From: Loripinus fragilis
Taxonomy: Eukaryota > Mollusca > Bivalvia > Lucinida > Lucinidae
Assembly: GCA_964019695.1 (NCBI GenBank)
Contig: OZ026518.1
Location: 111,148,145 to 111,212,144 of the forward strand
Direction of reading: 5' to 3'
Length of the DNA: 64,000 nt
A program made the position numbers and the translations under genes. A model generated the notes under the pieces. That model searched no databases. It saw only the letters and a list, made by a program, of their open reading frames with translations, and was not told the DNA's origin. Below, piece by piece: positions 23,803-37,389 of this stretch. Position 1 is the stretch's first letter. Each line of letters begins with the position of its first letter.

Positions 23803-23905
23803 GAAAAAGCCACACTAATTAGAAGCAACAATAAACAATGGTCCAATTAGCAGCAGTGAGAGGGGTGGGGATGTGGGGCATAAATATATCTTGAAGGCCT
23901 AGGTT

Positions 23906-24529
23906 GTTATTTTTAAAACATTATTTGCATTCTAATACTTGGGTCGGGCTAACTGCTAGGCTTGTAGCCTCAAAGGGAACTGCACATGTACTTTACAAGC
24001 AGACTACCGAAAACCATTGGCTGGCTTCAAGACTGGCTAAATACCAATGCCAAGGCCCTCCCTCAATATACCCCGTCAGGTCTAAGATGAGAGTGTCATT
24101 AAATAACTGATGACGAATGTAGCATTTGTTACATTTGTACAAGCGCAGAAATACAAACCTCTGCTTTTTAAATAGCCGTTAATGGTAAATAATAATTACA
24201 TCTGTAATTGCCCAGTCGAAGTATACACCTGTACAAATTCCTATGTAATTGCCTTAATTTCAACCAAAGTGATACCACTTCAGACTTGGCACGCGATACT
24301 AGTTATTGACAGTGCGAGGTCACATGGGCAGACATCATGTGATTGTGGCACCACACTTATCGCATATATTCATGCGAACATGTAGATTTGAGCAGTCGAT
24401 ACTCGCATACATGGATTACAGAAGTAGATAAAGGCTGAGGGAGCCTTCTGACGAGAGTAATAATCACACTTTTATGAGTGAACACTTTACAGGAATATCT
24501 AATAAAGACAACACGATTTAAACATATAT
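23906..24529. other. No gene or element recognised
   Basis: Short open frames show no domain and no repeat relation to the rest of the window was noticed. Confidence 0.4.
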
Positions 24530-24846
24530 CATGCGCGGATCCAGAGGTGGGAACAGGGGTTCCGGACCCTCCACTGAAAATCACAAAAATATAGTGTTTC
24601 CTAGCAAAACTGGTCCGGATCCCCTAAAAAAACGCAAACCTACCAAGCCGGCCGCTTCAATGTTGGGCCGTCATCTGGGCCTACCAGCGAAACAACATTT
24701 GAAAATATGGCGTTTCGCTGGCGGGCCGATGATGGTCCAATTTAAAACGGGTTTTTGGATCTACTCTTCTCCCTCACCAAATAAAAACGTTGTTAGAGTT
24801 GGACCCCCTCTGACAAAACTTTCAAAAAATCAAAAATCCGCGCATG
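24530..24846. mobile_element. Short TIR element with CATGCGCGGAT ends, 317 bp
   Basis: CATGCGCGGAT at 24530-24540 is exactly complementary to ATCCGCGCATG at 24836-24846. TATAT flanks both sides (24525-24529 and 24847-24851), consistent with a target-site duplication, although the flank is low-complexity. Inside, GGTTCCGGACCC and GGTCCGGATCCCC give further inverted similarity. The 108-codon open frame across it shows no domain. Confidence 0.65.
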
Positions 24847-24911
24847 TATATAGTTAATCAATATCACTATTCTTTGATCTTGTTTATCATTTGAATCTTG
24901 TATTAAGCAAT

Positions 24912-26706
24912 ACTAACGTACGCGGCCCTAAAGTTGTCACCTTGGCGCATTTAGGCGATTGTCCCGAATAAGAGACACCCACTGACTAAGAATAGACTTT
25001 AGCAGATGGTAGTTTAGCCATCCAGCTGATAGATAAACTAAAGAAAACGGCCTGAAACTACCCGAAAACAACGTTAAAAGACATATATTGTCAAGAGGGG
25101 TCTGTCTGACGACTTTAGGACCACCGAGACCTAAAGTCGTCAGTAACTAGGCCCTAAGGTCGTCAACGATGGGTGGTGTTTTTGTGACCCTATAAGCGCA
25201 GTATAGGGCTGAGTGGTGTCACTTATTTATTTAAATGGGTGTGTGTTTGGCCTCAGGGACGTCCTGACAATCTGACCACCGATGCTGGTAGTCCTATGGG
25301 CGTTCTAGGCATAAGGGGCAGGGTTGGTAGTCGTAGGCGTGTACTGTATGTCTATGTGGTGGTGGAGGTCAACTTAGGGGCGCACTGTTGGTCTGAGAGT
25401 CATTGTTGATGGTTCCACGAACATACTGGAGGTTTCTTTGGTGGTGTTGGTGGTCATATGGGCGTACTCTGAAAGTGTGAGTGGACTGGAAATGTTCGCA
25501 TTCCCAGACGTGTTGTTTAGTGACAGTATAGGGACGTATCGAATATCTAAGTACCTTATTGGTGGTCTAGGAAACGTATTGAAGGTACGAATGGCGGCAT
25601 TGATGGGCTTACAGACGTATTTAAGGTCTGAGTGGTTATGCTACTAGTCGTTAGGGTACATGTATTTTGTTTCCCTGAGTAGCGGAGTTGGTCGTCCTCG
25701 ATGTGTATTGAAGCTCCAAATGGCGATGGTGGTATGGATGTATACTAAGTGGCCATGATCCTATGAGCACACATGAGCGTACATTTATATATAGATCAAA
25801 GTGGTGTGGTCGGCGTATGCTTAAACAGAATACCTGAGAGACTGTGTTGGTCGTTTAAATGTCTTTATTCAGGTGTTAATAGTACTGTAGGCGTTCTGAA
25901 TGTGATTGGCATACATGAGCCACTTCATGGGTAACCATGTCTTTGGGATTTGCAACCTATACTGATTTAAACTGACATCCTCAGCTACTCAGGCTTGAAA
26001 TTTAGGAATTGGCAATTATGAGCATTTAATCTACTATCTTGGCAACGAAAACAAGAGCTTTCCAGACTGTGTGCAGACTATTACAGTGGAATATGAAACA
26101 CCGGCACATCTACGGCACTGCCAGGACTCGACAGAGGTTAGCCCCCCGGCACTTAAGCCCCACTATGTCCCCCTGCATACACGCCCCCCTAAGGAGCGGG
26201 ATATACGAAAGACTGGTGCATAAAACGAGTTAAAGTCGTTGTTTTAACACAGACGAAGTGAGTAAACGGGGAGAAAAATCCCCCATTTTTATGAAGCCCA
26301 AAAGTCGGCAGGTCGGACCTAAAGTCGTCATCTCACTTTTCAACCTATTATTTCTGTTAGGGATTGTCTTATCGGTCATAGGGATGTAATTATTGCTAAT
26401 TCGATGGCTTCTGAACATGTAAAATTGCAAGTGTTTATGTGGAACAGGTGTACAGTATAGTAATTTCGTTTCGCCGGATCGATATCAATATTGCCTTCAG
26501 CTCTCGACAGACTCCCAATTTTGCATGCAATTGGGTACCCCCATTTCAAAGCCTACCACTCGGACGCCTTTTATACACTGGCAGATAATTTCCTTTCAAA
26601 GGATGCCCCCTCTAAGAAGTTTCGATGATGTGGGCGGAAGAGAGCGAGGCCAAAAGAAAACTGACGACCTTAGGGCTATGACGACTTTAGGGCCGCGTAC
26701 GTTAGT
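24912..26706. mobile_element. Unclassified TIR element, 1.8 kb, with subterminal motif array
   Basis: ACTAACGTACGCGGCCCTAA at 24912-24931 is mirrored by TTAGGGCCGCGTACGTTAGT ending at 26706. The TIR extends to about 28 bp with one or two mismatches. The motif CCTAAAGTCGTCA or its complement recurs at about 24927, 25106, 25130, 25150, 26318, 26661 and 26679. All copies lie within about 400 bp of an end, as expected of transposase-binding sites. The centre is a G/T-rich degenerate array. No transposase domain is visible. The target-site duplication is unclear. Confidence 0.7.
25200..25960. repeat. Degenerate G/T-rich tandem array, period about 55 bp
   Basis: Words such as TGGTGGTC, GGGCGTACT, GAAGGTCTGAGTGG and AACGTATTGAAGGT return at irregular intervals of about 50-60 bp, always on the same strand, giving strong G+T bias. 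It lies wholly inside the TIR element at 24912-26706. Confidence 0.6.
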
Positions 26707-28760
<2,054 letters not shown>

Positions 28761-29464
28761 CACACTCTTATCACCCGCTAAAACCACCTGTTTGAGCATC
28801 GGGTAGTCTAAAGATATTGTTATATTAACATTTATTTCAAGTATGATATGTTAGGTAACAGACTACAATGATTTGACGATTAATGTCTACATACATACCG
28901 TCTGTCTTGATAAAATAACCTGTACTGCACTTTTTATTTTAAATAATCCTAGATTTTTGTTATCATATTTAAATATTTAATATACAGTATCCATTATGAC
29001 GTCAACTCAGTAACACACTACGTTTTACGTATCTCCATTGCCTTGTCTATATACAATCCAATCTGTTTGTAACGGTCAAATGAAAAGTAGCAATAAAATA
29101 TATTCAATCTATTGGCCAGTCCTTCGCTAATAGTCAATTTATCTTGCAATTAGAATTATTGACCGAACTTGTGTATCCGTCGGCTAAACGTAACACCTTA
29201 ATGAAACTATCAACAAAATTTTATTGTTATTTGTGACCAGTCCAAAAAAACGGTACCTTATAAATATACAGTTTTGGAAAGATTGTGTTCATATTTTCAA
29301 ACACCTAAAGTCAAGTTCGGACCAGCATTTGAAATATGATGGACTTACGTTAACTCGTTGTCAATGGGTTCCTAATTTTCACTTCGAGTTAACATTAGTT
29401 CGTTTTTTGCGTAGTTGATATATGAATGATAGATTATATAGAATTAGTATCTTTTATTCAATAA

Positions 29465-29531
29465 GAAAATATATGTTATGGATATTTAACAGAACCGTCT
29501 CATCGAGATGGTTCTTTTAAGTATCCACAGC
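29465..29531. repeat. Palindromic miniature element, family A (core copy)
   Basis: CAGAACCGTCTCATCGAGAT pairs with GGTTCTTTTAAGTATCC. The outer arms are shortened and degenerate. Confidence 0.65.
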
Positions 29532-29960
29532 ATTGTCCTTCATGGGAACTTTTTTCATAAGGAAATTGATCATGCATAGGCATATTTGCTTGTTCATCCG
29601 AATCAGATAAATTTCAATTCATTTCAGCTAACGTAGGTATTTCAAACTATAAAAAAAGTGTTTCCAGAACTTAAGTGACCCCCGTTTTTTGCTAATTATT
29701 CTTTAATGGTGAGTTTAATTGAAAAATAAATTAGAGAAATGAATACAGATATAGACCGCGTAATTGAATTATTTTTTTCCGCATAAATGTGAGTTTTTGT
29801 ATAGGCTGGGATTAGATGGAATTTTGGTGTGTTTTTGCCGCTCCTCTTTGAATAAGTCCCCAAGTGAACCTAACGATATAAATAAAACATGGCTTATACC
29901 GGTCAGTGGAGGTAGTTCCTCAGTCCTACAGATAAGAGTGCGTAACAGAAAATTATTTTT

Positions 29961-30068
29961 TCTATTTCTCAACCAAAAAATATTTGCAAAAAATATTTGG
30001 TGTGTACTCAAAACAACCGCCTCGATGATACGGTTCTTTTAAACACCCAAAACTCATGTTTAAACTTA
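29961..30068. mobile_element. Palindromic miniature element, family A
   Basis: TATTTCTCAACCAAAAAATA, GTGTACTCAAAACAACCGCC, then GATACGGTTCTTTTAAACACC and AAAACTCATG. This is the full outer and inner arm order of the family, with a small internal duplication of AAATATTTG. Confidence 0.7.
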
Positions 30069-30317
30069 TGAAGACAGTCGCAGCTCCACGCTAAAATTGC
30101 TTAACTGGCCCAATCTTCGCGCATTAGGCTGTGATTCACTGCTATTACTGTCTTACAAACTTCACTGTACATCTAAAACCGATGCATTGAAAAAGCATGC
30201 ATTGAAAAAGCGATTCAAGTAATAGTATTGTCTAAACCTTAAATGCTGGGTTGTTGTTGTCCTCTGCTGAATTTTCTTTAGAGATAATTATTTTCTAAAA
30301 ATATGTCTTTCAGGAAT

Positions 30318-30625
30318 ACAAGTAGGATTTCAAACAGTATGGATCCAGATAATGCTCAACAATTTAGCCTGAACTTGGCTTCGGCTGTTGACAAAGTTTA
30401 TCAGCGAAATATCTTAAGCAGGCTAATCGTTAATGCTTTGAAGTTTAATGAATATCCCAGATATACTATTTCTCGTCAACTCTCTAATTTGCTTTAATTG
30501 TCGTCATAAACTCTTTACTTACTAGTGTCGTCTGCTGATAACCTTTGCAAACAATTTAGACCCAGATCAGACCCGACGGGCATGATCTGTATCCAAACTG
30601 CTTGACACTCTACTGATATTACCGA
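30318..30625. repeat. Palindromic element, family D (longer copy)
   Basis: TCAAACAGTATGGATCCAGA at the left and CATGATCTGTATCCAAACTG at the right are complementary. Inside, GTGTCGTCTGCTGATAACCT and AATTTAGACCCAGATCAG match, in inverse order, parts of the copy at 9815-9912. It looks like a fold-back transposon of about 300 bp. Confidence 0.6.
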
Positions 30626-31632
30626 TTTGTTTTAGAAAAAACAACGACAACAAAAAAACTGATTTTGAAAAAAAAATATCAGCAGACTACAAGGCATGGC
30701 AAATTACCTCGTAAGCAAAAGAGTCGATGAATTGAAATGGAAGGTGCTACATGTACATGCAGGTTTCATGCTTAAGCCTTATATTTGCCTGCTTTTAATA
30801 CGGCACGGTCTAGGACCCATACAGACTTTTACAATTGCGTGTGTGCGTGCGTGTGAGTGTCAAAGTGATGACGAGTGAGGTTTGCTGAATAGCTTTTCGT
30901 TGGATCAGCGGATATAGATTTTCCTGTAGGCTAGTATATATCATCATAGCAATGCAAACATACCACGTGTATCTATTGGGGTACACATGGGTACATTCAC
31001 AGGGAAAAACAACCAAGTTATTCTTTTGTACAGGGGATTTGGGCTTCATTTACAAATAAGGGCGTCTCCCAAAAATAAGTTTTAGTTACGTGGTGTGCAT
31101 TTAAATCCACATGCTAAGTGCCGTTCTTCTAGGTTCAATTAAAAGCTGTTTAAAAAAAGAAAAACGGGGGTCACTTAAACTCTGGAAACATATTTACAGA
31201 ATTTGAGTTATTACGTGACAACTATATACTCAATATTATTTCCGAACTTGAAAAGTCCAGAAACCAGTGCTGGTAACCTTACTGCACCTGTATGACAAAA
31301 ATGAAGTGAAGTCACGACCGCGAAGCGAAAAACCGACTGTCCTTATTTCTGATAAGATCGTGATGAATTCCCTTAGGTCTTTGACTCATTGGTCGCTTAA
31401 AATGTGTATTTCGAAATAATTTCACTTACTAACTTGGAAAATGTGTCTGCCAAGACAAAGATCAGTATGCGCTATTGTGGTTCGCTCCCTAGATAGTATA
31501 TTGCACCAAAATCACCACACCTCCATTTTTTTCAAGATTCTTGTTAGTTTCTGTAGTCGTGCAGGCGTGGTTTGAACTGAGAGTTTGAGCCCTATATCAA
31601 TCAAGAGATTTTTGTACTCACCGCATTGTCGA

Positions 31633-31681
31633 GCAACGAAGGTTCAGGTGAGTCTGCGCGCAGACTCGCCTGGACCATCAC
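31633..31681. repeat. Palindromic short repeat, family C
   Basis: GGTTCAGGTGAGTCTGCGC pairs with GCGCAGACTCGCCTGGACC across the centre. Confidence 0.7.
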
Positions 31682-32390
31682 TATGAAGATTCAGACCAAA
31701 CTTTAGACCACCAGCACCACTGTATACGTCAGCATACATGTATAGACAAAAAAAAAAGAAAAAAGAAAAAACAAAAAAAACAAAACAAAAAAAACGCAAG
31801 ATATATAGCCTGTCAAATTACAGAAAAATCACAAGTGATGTGACAATTTCGTTTACATTAGTTCAAAGGCATGGATACTGATGCATTGCACACTCTATGC
31901 AACCAGGTGTTAAAACTGTGTTCAAGAAAATTTTGGCCATAAACCAGATGAGGGTCAAATGGTAAAGTCACAAACAATTTGCGCCTTTATTATGTTCTCT
32001 TGAAGGATTTTTGATGCAATTGGAATTGTCTCAGTAGATCTAAATGTAACGAGACGCTTAATCACTTGGCCTTTATCTATTTCAGTCACACAATTTTATT
32101 TACCACGTGGTAGCTTTTGTCTTGTGACTACCATTTGATTAATAATTGCATACTGGAGATAAACCTTACAAAACTTAAAAAGTTTTAGAAAAACATCAAA
32201 CATCTGTAAACTGCATATATGTCTCAATTAACAAAACAAAAGTTTCTTTTTTCTATTTTGAGTTCTAAAGCAATACTCGAAATTCCATGCAGACAAATAC
32301 AAATAAACGCACCAAAAACATGTTCACCAATTGCACTAAAGTCTTCAGTTTATACTCGTGAAAAAGAACAGATAATCATCTAAGCAACAA

Positions 32391-33515
32391 ATGGGCATTT
32401 TAGACTTGCATTTGTCAATTTCTAATGATATTGTTTCTACCAAAATTTATGATAAACGTGACGACTTTGATTTTGAAATTGTCAATTTCTCATTTTTAGA
32501 TGGTGATGATCCTCGCTCTACATCCTATGGAGTCTATATCTCTCAACTCATTCGTTTTGCTAAAGCATCTCGCTATGTAACTGACTTTAACACTTTCAAT
32601 AAATTGTTAACTCAGAAACTTCTTAAACAAGGCTATCGGTATCATAAACTTCGAAAAACCTTTTTTAAATTTTATAGACGAAAATATGATTTGATATCTA
32701 AATTCAAAGTTGGACTTAAATCTCTCTTGCGCCAAGGACTTTCGGAACTTGAATTCTATGGTGACTTGGTGCATAAATTGAAGAATATTGTTGGCTCTTA
32801 TAATTTTTTAGCGCAGTTCATTAAAATAATTTCCCATTATAAAAAGATTGGCTATAACATTAATGTATTGCAACAGACTCCATTCTTGGTGGTCAACCCA
32901 ATCACGGTTTGCAGCTTTGCTTTCCTCTTTAATTGCACGCCGGTGGGTCGGGCTTCAGACTCTATGACGGTTCCGACTTAAAGACTTATCTATTGATGAG
33001 ATGGTAGGGGCCTGATACTTTGGCTGTTTGTCGGGCCCACCGGGGTTTACCTGTTGGATTTCTTTTGCTCTGGTATTCAGTTTTATTTACTGTTGAGTCC
33101 TTATCTTTGCTTTATCTCCTCGTTATATCTTGATTTAAATGTTCTGGGAGATGATGCATTGATAAGTTAGGGATCTTTCATGCAAACCAAATATCTATGC
33201 GTTTTGATCCACACCTGATTTAAGGGTGAGGTTGGCGCTGTGAAACCGGTTTAAGCCCTCCAGTAATATATTTTACTGACCGTTCCAAGGCGGTACTTCT
33301 TTTGTGGATCTTTTATGTTTTTCTGTCTTGTGTTTGCTATGCCTTTGTGCGCGTCTGTTCATATGCGCCTTGTGGTCACGTGCTGGGAAAGGGCTGACCA
33401 ATTGGCTCTTGTTTGTGGTGTCCAACTGTGAGTTTGTCACTCTCCCATTGTTATCCTGGGTCAGGTGTGGTACTTGATTGTATCGATTCCTGATCTTTGA
33501 TCCCTTACTTTAGTA
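32391..33515 (+). mobile_element. Penelope-like RT element, 5'-truncated copy with complete tail A
   Basis: An open frame (32391-32981, 196 codons) begins abruptly at ILDLHLSISND and encodes the part downstream of the RT palm: YDKRDDFDFEIVNF, SYGVYISQLIRFAKASRYV, KLRKTFFKFYRRKYDLISKF and GLKSLLRQGLSE. It ends FNCTPVGRASDSM. The tail A that follows is the most complete in the window and runs to CTTACTTTAG near 33515. The ATG is fortuitous because the copy is 5'-truncated. It is less mutated than the 53-kb copy, so it is probably younger. Function in the element: RT thumb or connector region. Confidence 0.75.
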
Positions 33516-33721
33516 AGATTTCCTGCAAAACTAAGAATTTAATGACATTTTGTATTTTTGCAATAAAAGGAGAACTTAACGGTACAGTTTTACTGTTGCG
33601 TTTCTTTTTCTGTAGGGTATATGTGTTATAGGGAGGCCTTTAAGCATATGCGATATGCATCAAAATCCCATGTACCATAGATCCAGGTAAGGAAATTTTA
33701 TTAGCGTAAAATCGTAATTTT

Positions 33722-33830
33722 TTCTTACCCATCAATTTAAACGTGTGTTTTGGGCGCCCAAAAGAGCCGTCTCATTGAGACGGTTCTTTTGAGTACCCAC
33801 AACATATGTTTTGGATGAGAAATAAAGAAA
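33722..33830. mobile_element. Palindromic miniature element, family A
   Basis: Outer arm TTTCTTACCCATCAATTTAA, inner arm CCAAAAGAGCCGTCTCATTG, then GAGACGGTTCTTTTGAGTAC, CCACAACATATGTTTTGG and GATGAGAAATAAAG. The arms are complementary over almost the whole 108 bp. Confidence 0.8.
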
Positions 33831-34360
33831 ATAGTTTACAATACGCACTATTATCTGGAGGTCTGAATTGTACTGGTTCATTTTAATTACAAGATGGATA
33901 CTATTCTTGACAACAAACAATACCAGCTGCAGCTGCTGTGCCAGGAGCTATAGACACACCTTGTCACCATATTAGACATAAATATCCCATACGATCCAAT
34001 AAGCACACACTCAGATATATGCAGTATATTCATTAAAACATTTTCTTTTCAGATTGGCTAAAACATTCAATTTTGGCGATTCTGAATTCAGTATCTTATT
34101 AAGTGAAATGTACGCCAGCTAGATTCTTTTCCAAATCATGAAGTTGTCCAATGTTAAGTTAGTATCTACACACAAGAAGAACTTCCCAAACAAGGAAAAA
34201 CACTGGTTAAATAGACAAAATGAATATGGAAGCTTTTCTGTACTAAAGTGACCTCATGAAAAGTTTTCACCTTAACCTTATTGTACTCAGATTCTCCATG
34301 GAGTTTGAGTGCAATAGGGTTACATTTAGCAAAGCAATGGACTATCTTGGGAAGGTTTAA
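33831..34360. other. No gene recognised; small palindrome at 34273-34321
   Basis: AACCTTATTGTACTCAGATT and its near complement AGTTTGAGTGCAATAGGGTT surround CTCCATGG. Otherwise unremarkable AT-rich sequence. Confidence 0.45.
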
Positions 34361-34652
34361 CTAAGGATGACGTTGGCGCGCCGTGAACCGGTTTAAGCCC
34401 TCAAGTAAAATATTTTTACTGACCGTTCCAAGGCCGAGCTTCTTTTGTGGATCATTTATGTTATTTCTGTCTTGTTTTTGTTATGCTTTCATGCACGTTT
34501 GTTTATTGGTGCCTTGTGGTCACCTGCTTGGTAAGGGCTGACTTCTTGGCTTTCGTTTGTGATGTCTAATTGTGACGGTGTCACTTTCCCAATGGTATCC
34601 TGGGTCAGGTTTGATGCTTATTTATATCGATTATTCGCCCTCTTTCTTACTT
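34361..34652 (+). mobile_element. Solo retroelement tail A (no RT sequence)
   Basis: It starts within the tail at GGATGACGTTGGCGCGCCGT and continues through GTAAAATATTTTTAC, ACCGTTCCAAGG, CACCTGCTTGGTAAGGGCTG and ATCCTGGGTCAGG to CTTTCTTACTTTA. The terminus runs without a gap into the 30-bp minisatellite. Confidence 0.75.
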
Positions 34653-35972
34653 TAAAACATAACCAAGCTACAATTATTGTTTTAAAACATAACTAAGCTA
34701 CAATTATTGTTTTAAAACATAGCCAAGCTACAATTATTGTTTTAAAACATAACCACGCTACAATTATTGTTTTAAAACATAGCCAAGCTACAGTTATTGT
34801 TTTAAAACATAACCAAGCTACAATTATTGTTTTAAAACATAGCCAAGCTACAATTATTGTTTTAAAACATAACCAAGCTACAATAATTGTTTTAAAACAT
34901 AGCCAAGCTACAATTATTGTTTTAAAACATAACCAAGCTACAATAATTGTTTTAAAACATAACCAAGCTACAATTATTGTTTTAAAACATAGCCAAGCTA
35001 CAATAATCGCTTTAAAACATAACCAAGCTACAATTATCGTTTTAAAACATAACTAAGCTACAACTATTGTTTTAAAACATAGCCAAGCTACAATTATCGT
35101 TTTAAAACATAACCAAGCTACAATTATTGTTTTAAAACATAGCCAAGCTACAATTATTGTTTTAAAACATAACCAAGCTACAATTATTGTTTTAAAACAT
35201 AACTAAGCTGCAATAATTGTTTTAAAACATAGCCAAGCTATAATTATTGTTTTAAAACATAACCAAACTACAATTATTGTTTTAAAACATAACCAAGCTA
35301 CAATTATTGTTTTAAAACATAACCAAGCTACAATAATTGTTTTAAAACATAACCAAGCTACAATAATTGTTTTAAAACAAAGCCAAGCTAAAATTATTGT
35401 TTTAAAACATAACCAAGCCACAATTATTGTTTTAAAACATAGCTAATCTACAATTATTGTTTTAAAACATAGCCGAGCTACAATAATTGTTTTAGAACAT
35501 AACCAAGCTACATAATTTTTTAAAACATAACCAAGCTACAATTATTGTTTTAAAACATAACCAAGCTACAATTATTGTTTTAAAACATAGCCAAGTTTCA
35601 ATTATTGTTTTAAAACATAGCCAAGCTACAATAATTGTTTTAAAACATAACCAAGCTACAATTATTGTTTTAAAACATAGCCAAGCTACAATTATTGTTT
35701 TAAAACATAGCCAAGCTACAACAATTGTTTTAAAACATAACCAAGCTACAATTATTGTTTTAAAACATAGCCAAGCTACAATAATTGTTTTAAAACATAA
35801 CCAAGATACAATTATTGTTTTAAAACATAACCAAGCTACAATTATTGTTTTAAAACATAACCAAGCTACAATTATTGTTTTAAAACATAACCAAGCTACA
35901 ATTATTGTTTTAAAACATAACCAAGCTACAATAATTGTTTTAAAACATAACCAAGCTACAATTATTGTTTTA
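34650..35972. repeat. Minisatellite, 30-bp unit, about 44 copies
   Basis: The unit is TTTTAAAACATAACCAAGCT followed by ACAATTATTG. Two main variants (AACC and AGCC at the seventh to tenth variable bases) tend to alternate, giving a loose 60-bp higher order. Units are exactly 30 bp except one short unit near 35515. Because 30 is a multiple of three, the minus strand stays open for up to 181 codons as a ten-residue repeat (AWLCFKTIIV), with no sign of a gene. Confidence 0.97.
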
Positions 35973-36189
35973 TTGAAAGTTCTGTTAAGTTGACCATTGA
36001 CAACGTCTCTAGACACGTTCAATACACACATTAACAAAGCTTAATATTCTCTTAAATAAGTCCGATTTTTTTTTCTTGGCGAGAATTAACGATGTATAAT
36101 AATAAAAAGAAAGGTCCACGGAAAACATAGAACACCAAAGAATTCCCTGTTTAACTGAAAGATTGTTGATGGGTCGTGAAGAATCAAAT

Positions 36190-36750
36190 CAAATCAAACA
36201 AACAAACTAACAAATGAGTTTCGTGTGAGTGTGTCGAACTGCCAAACCAATAATCAAATTTTACACATATCAATTTCAACAAATGAGCCTCGTGAACGTA
36301 TATCGAGTTGCCAAACCAACAATCACAAGTCCAACAAATGAGTCTCGTGATAGTATATCGAGTTGCCAAACCAACAATCACAAGTCCAACAAATGAGTCT
36401 CGTGATAGTATATCGAGTTGCCAAACCAACAATCGAATTTGACCCATATTAAGTCCAACAAATGAGTCTCCTGATAGTGTGTCAATCTGCCAAACCAGCA
36501 TTCAAATTTTAACCATACATTTTATGATAGTTTCTCGAGCTGTCAAAATAACAATCAAATTTTACCCATATTAAGTCGAACAACTAAAGCGAATGATATT
36601 GCCTAAAACTGCCTAACAAACAATCAATTAAACCCATACCAAGTTCAGCTAAGTCATATGAAAGTGTATCAAGGTGCTATACCGACAATCAAACCCATAC
36701 TAACTTCAACTAAGTCTCACGATAGTGTGTCAAACTGCCAAACCAAAAAT
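36190..36750. repeat. Imperfect tandem repeat, unit about 55-75 bp
   Basis: TCCAACAAATGAGTCTCGTG, ATAGTATATCGAGTTGCCAA and ACCAACAATC recur head to tail about eight times. Two adjacent units at about 36320-36430 are nearly identical and the outer ones are increasingly degenerate. A related segment reappears at 37515-37600, after the transposase relic. Confidence 0.8.
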
Positions 36751-36766
36751 CAAAACACAGGAAGCT

Positions 36767-37186
36767 CCACAGGAAGCTCCATCCAAAATCCTGAATAAAG
36801 AATTAGCCAAAGACTTGCCTGCTGAATTTAGAGGCTACTGGCCTAAGGAACCTACCGTGAAGCGGTCAATTCACAGCCAACGAAGGAAGTTCATTCCCGA
36901 GCTCCCAAAATCTTTGAAAGATTTAACTATTCCTGAAGCCTGGTAGAAGTCTAGCAAAGGTGATCAGTGGTTGTTGTGTGACATTCGATTCGAGGATGGT
37001 TCAGAAAGAGTAATCATCCTCTGCACTGATGCATATTTGTAACACCCATGTCGCAGATGTTTGGTAAGGAGATGGAACTTTCAGTGTTGCGCCTAAACAC
37101 TTTTATCAGTTATACACTATTCACGGAGTTGTTATAAGTCAGCTGTTTCCTTTGGCTTTTTGTATTCTCACCAAGAAGAATCCCCT
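36767..37186 (+). pseudogene. MULE-type transposase fragment (FLYWCH/MULE-like), decayed
   Basis: Frame one (to a stop at 36944) reads LAKDLPAEFRGYWPKEPTVK and SLKDLTIPEAW. After that stop it continues SSKGDQWLLCDIRFEDGSER and VIILCTDAYL. After a frameshift another frame reads DGTFSVAPKHFYQLYTIHGV and ISQLFPLAFCILTKK. The DGTFxxxPxxFxQLxTIHG signature is that of MULE transposase domains, where the Asp is part of the catalytic triad. Only the start of the catalytic domain remains. It is embedded between two stretches of the 55-75-bp tandem repeat. FLYWCH association is an inference. Confidence 0.7.
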
Positions 37187-37389
37187 AATTTACGGTCCTT
37201 GAAATGTTTTCGGCATGGAGTATCTCAGAGGGATCGCGCATTTATAATATAAGATACTAGACTCTGCCCAAGTTTTGCATTTTTGTGAAAATCGAGTATA
37301 CCCTAAATCAAAATAAAGTTTCTTCACTTCCGTTTTTTTCTTGATAAATGTTTGATATTTCCGACCAGTTTTAGACAAATTTTAGACAC

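Larger units (their letters stand above)
22268..23905 (-). mobile_element. Tail-B retroelement fragment expanded by a minisatellite and split by a MITE
   Basis: The left edge (AAATGCCACAATCATAGATC) resembles the tail-B start. After the minisatellite, AATCAAACAGCTTTCTCTTC and AACTGATCAAAGCTAGAAAG match the tail-B middle seen at 2341-2400. After an inverted-repeat element, CAGCAGTGAGAGGGGTGGGG..CATAAAT resembles the G-rich run and CTTAAAT of 48160-48180. The host repeat is recognisable only in these three patches, so this is an inference. Confidence 0.5.
28761..32390. other. No gene recognised; several small palindromic elements inside
   Basis: AT-rich sequence carrying family A palindromes (29465-29531, 29961-30068), a family D unit (30318-30625) and a family C unit (31633-31681). 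An A-rich tract occupies 31749-31797. Open frames lack domains. Confidence 0.45.

Noticed and set aside
24531..24857. 108-codon basic protein starting MRGSRGGNRGSG
   Set aside because: The frame spans the 317-bp TIR element end to end and reflects its base composition. No domain is seen.
34650..35972. CRISPR-like array (30-bp repeats)
   Set aside because: Units are directly contiguous with no unique spacers, no cas-like genes are near, and the genome is animal. It is a minisatellite.
35492..36037. 181-codon membrane-like protein from the 30-bp repeat
   Set aside because: The open frame follows from the 30-bp period. A second array segment in the same unit (35203-35421) is separated by a frame break, and there is no promoter or splice context.
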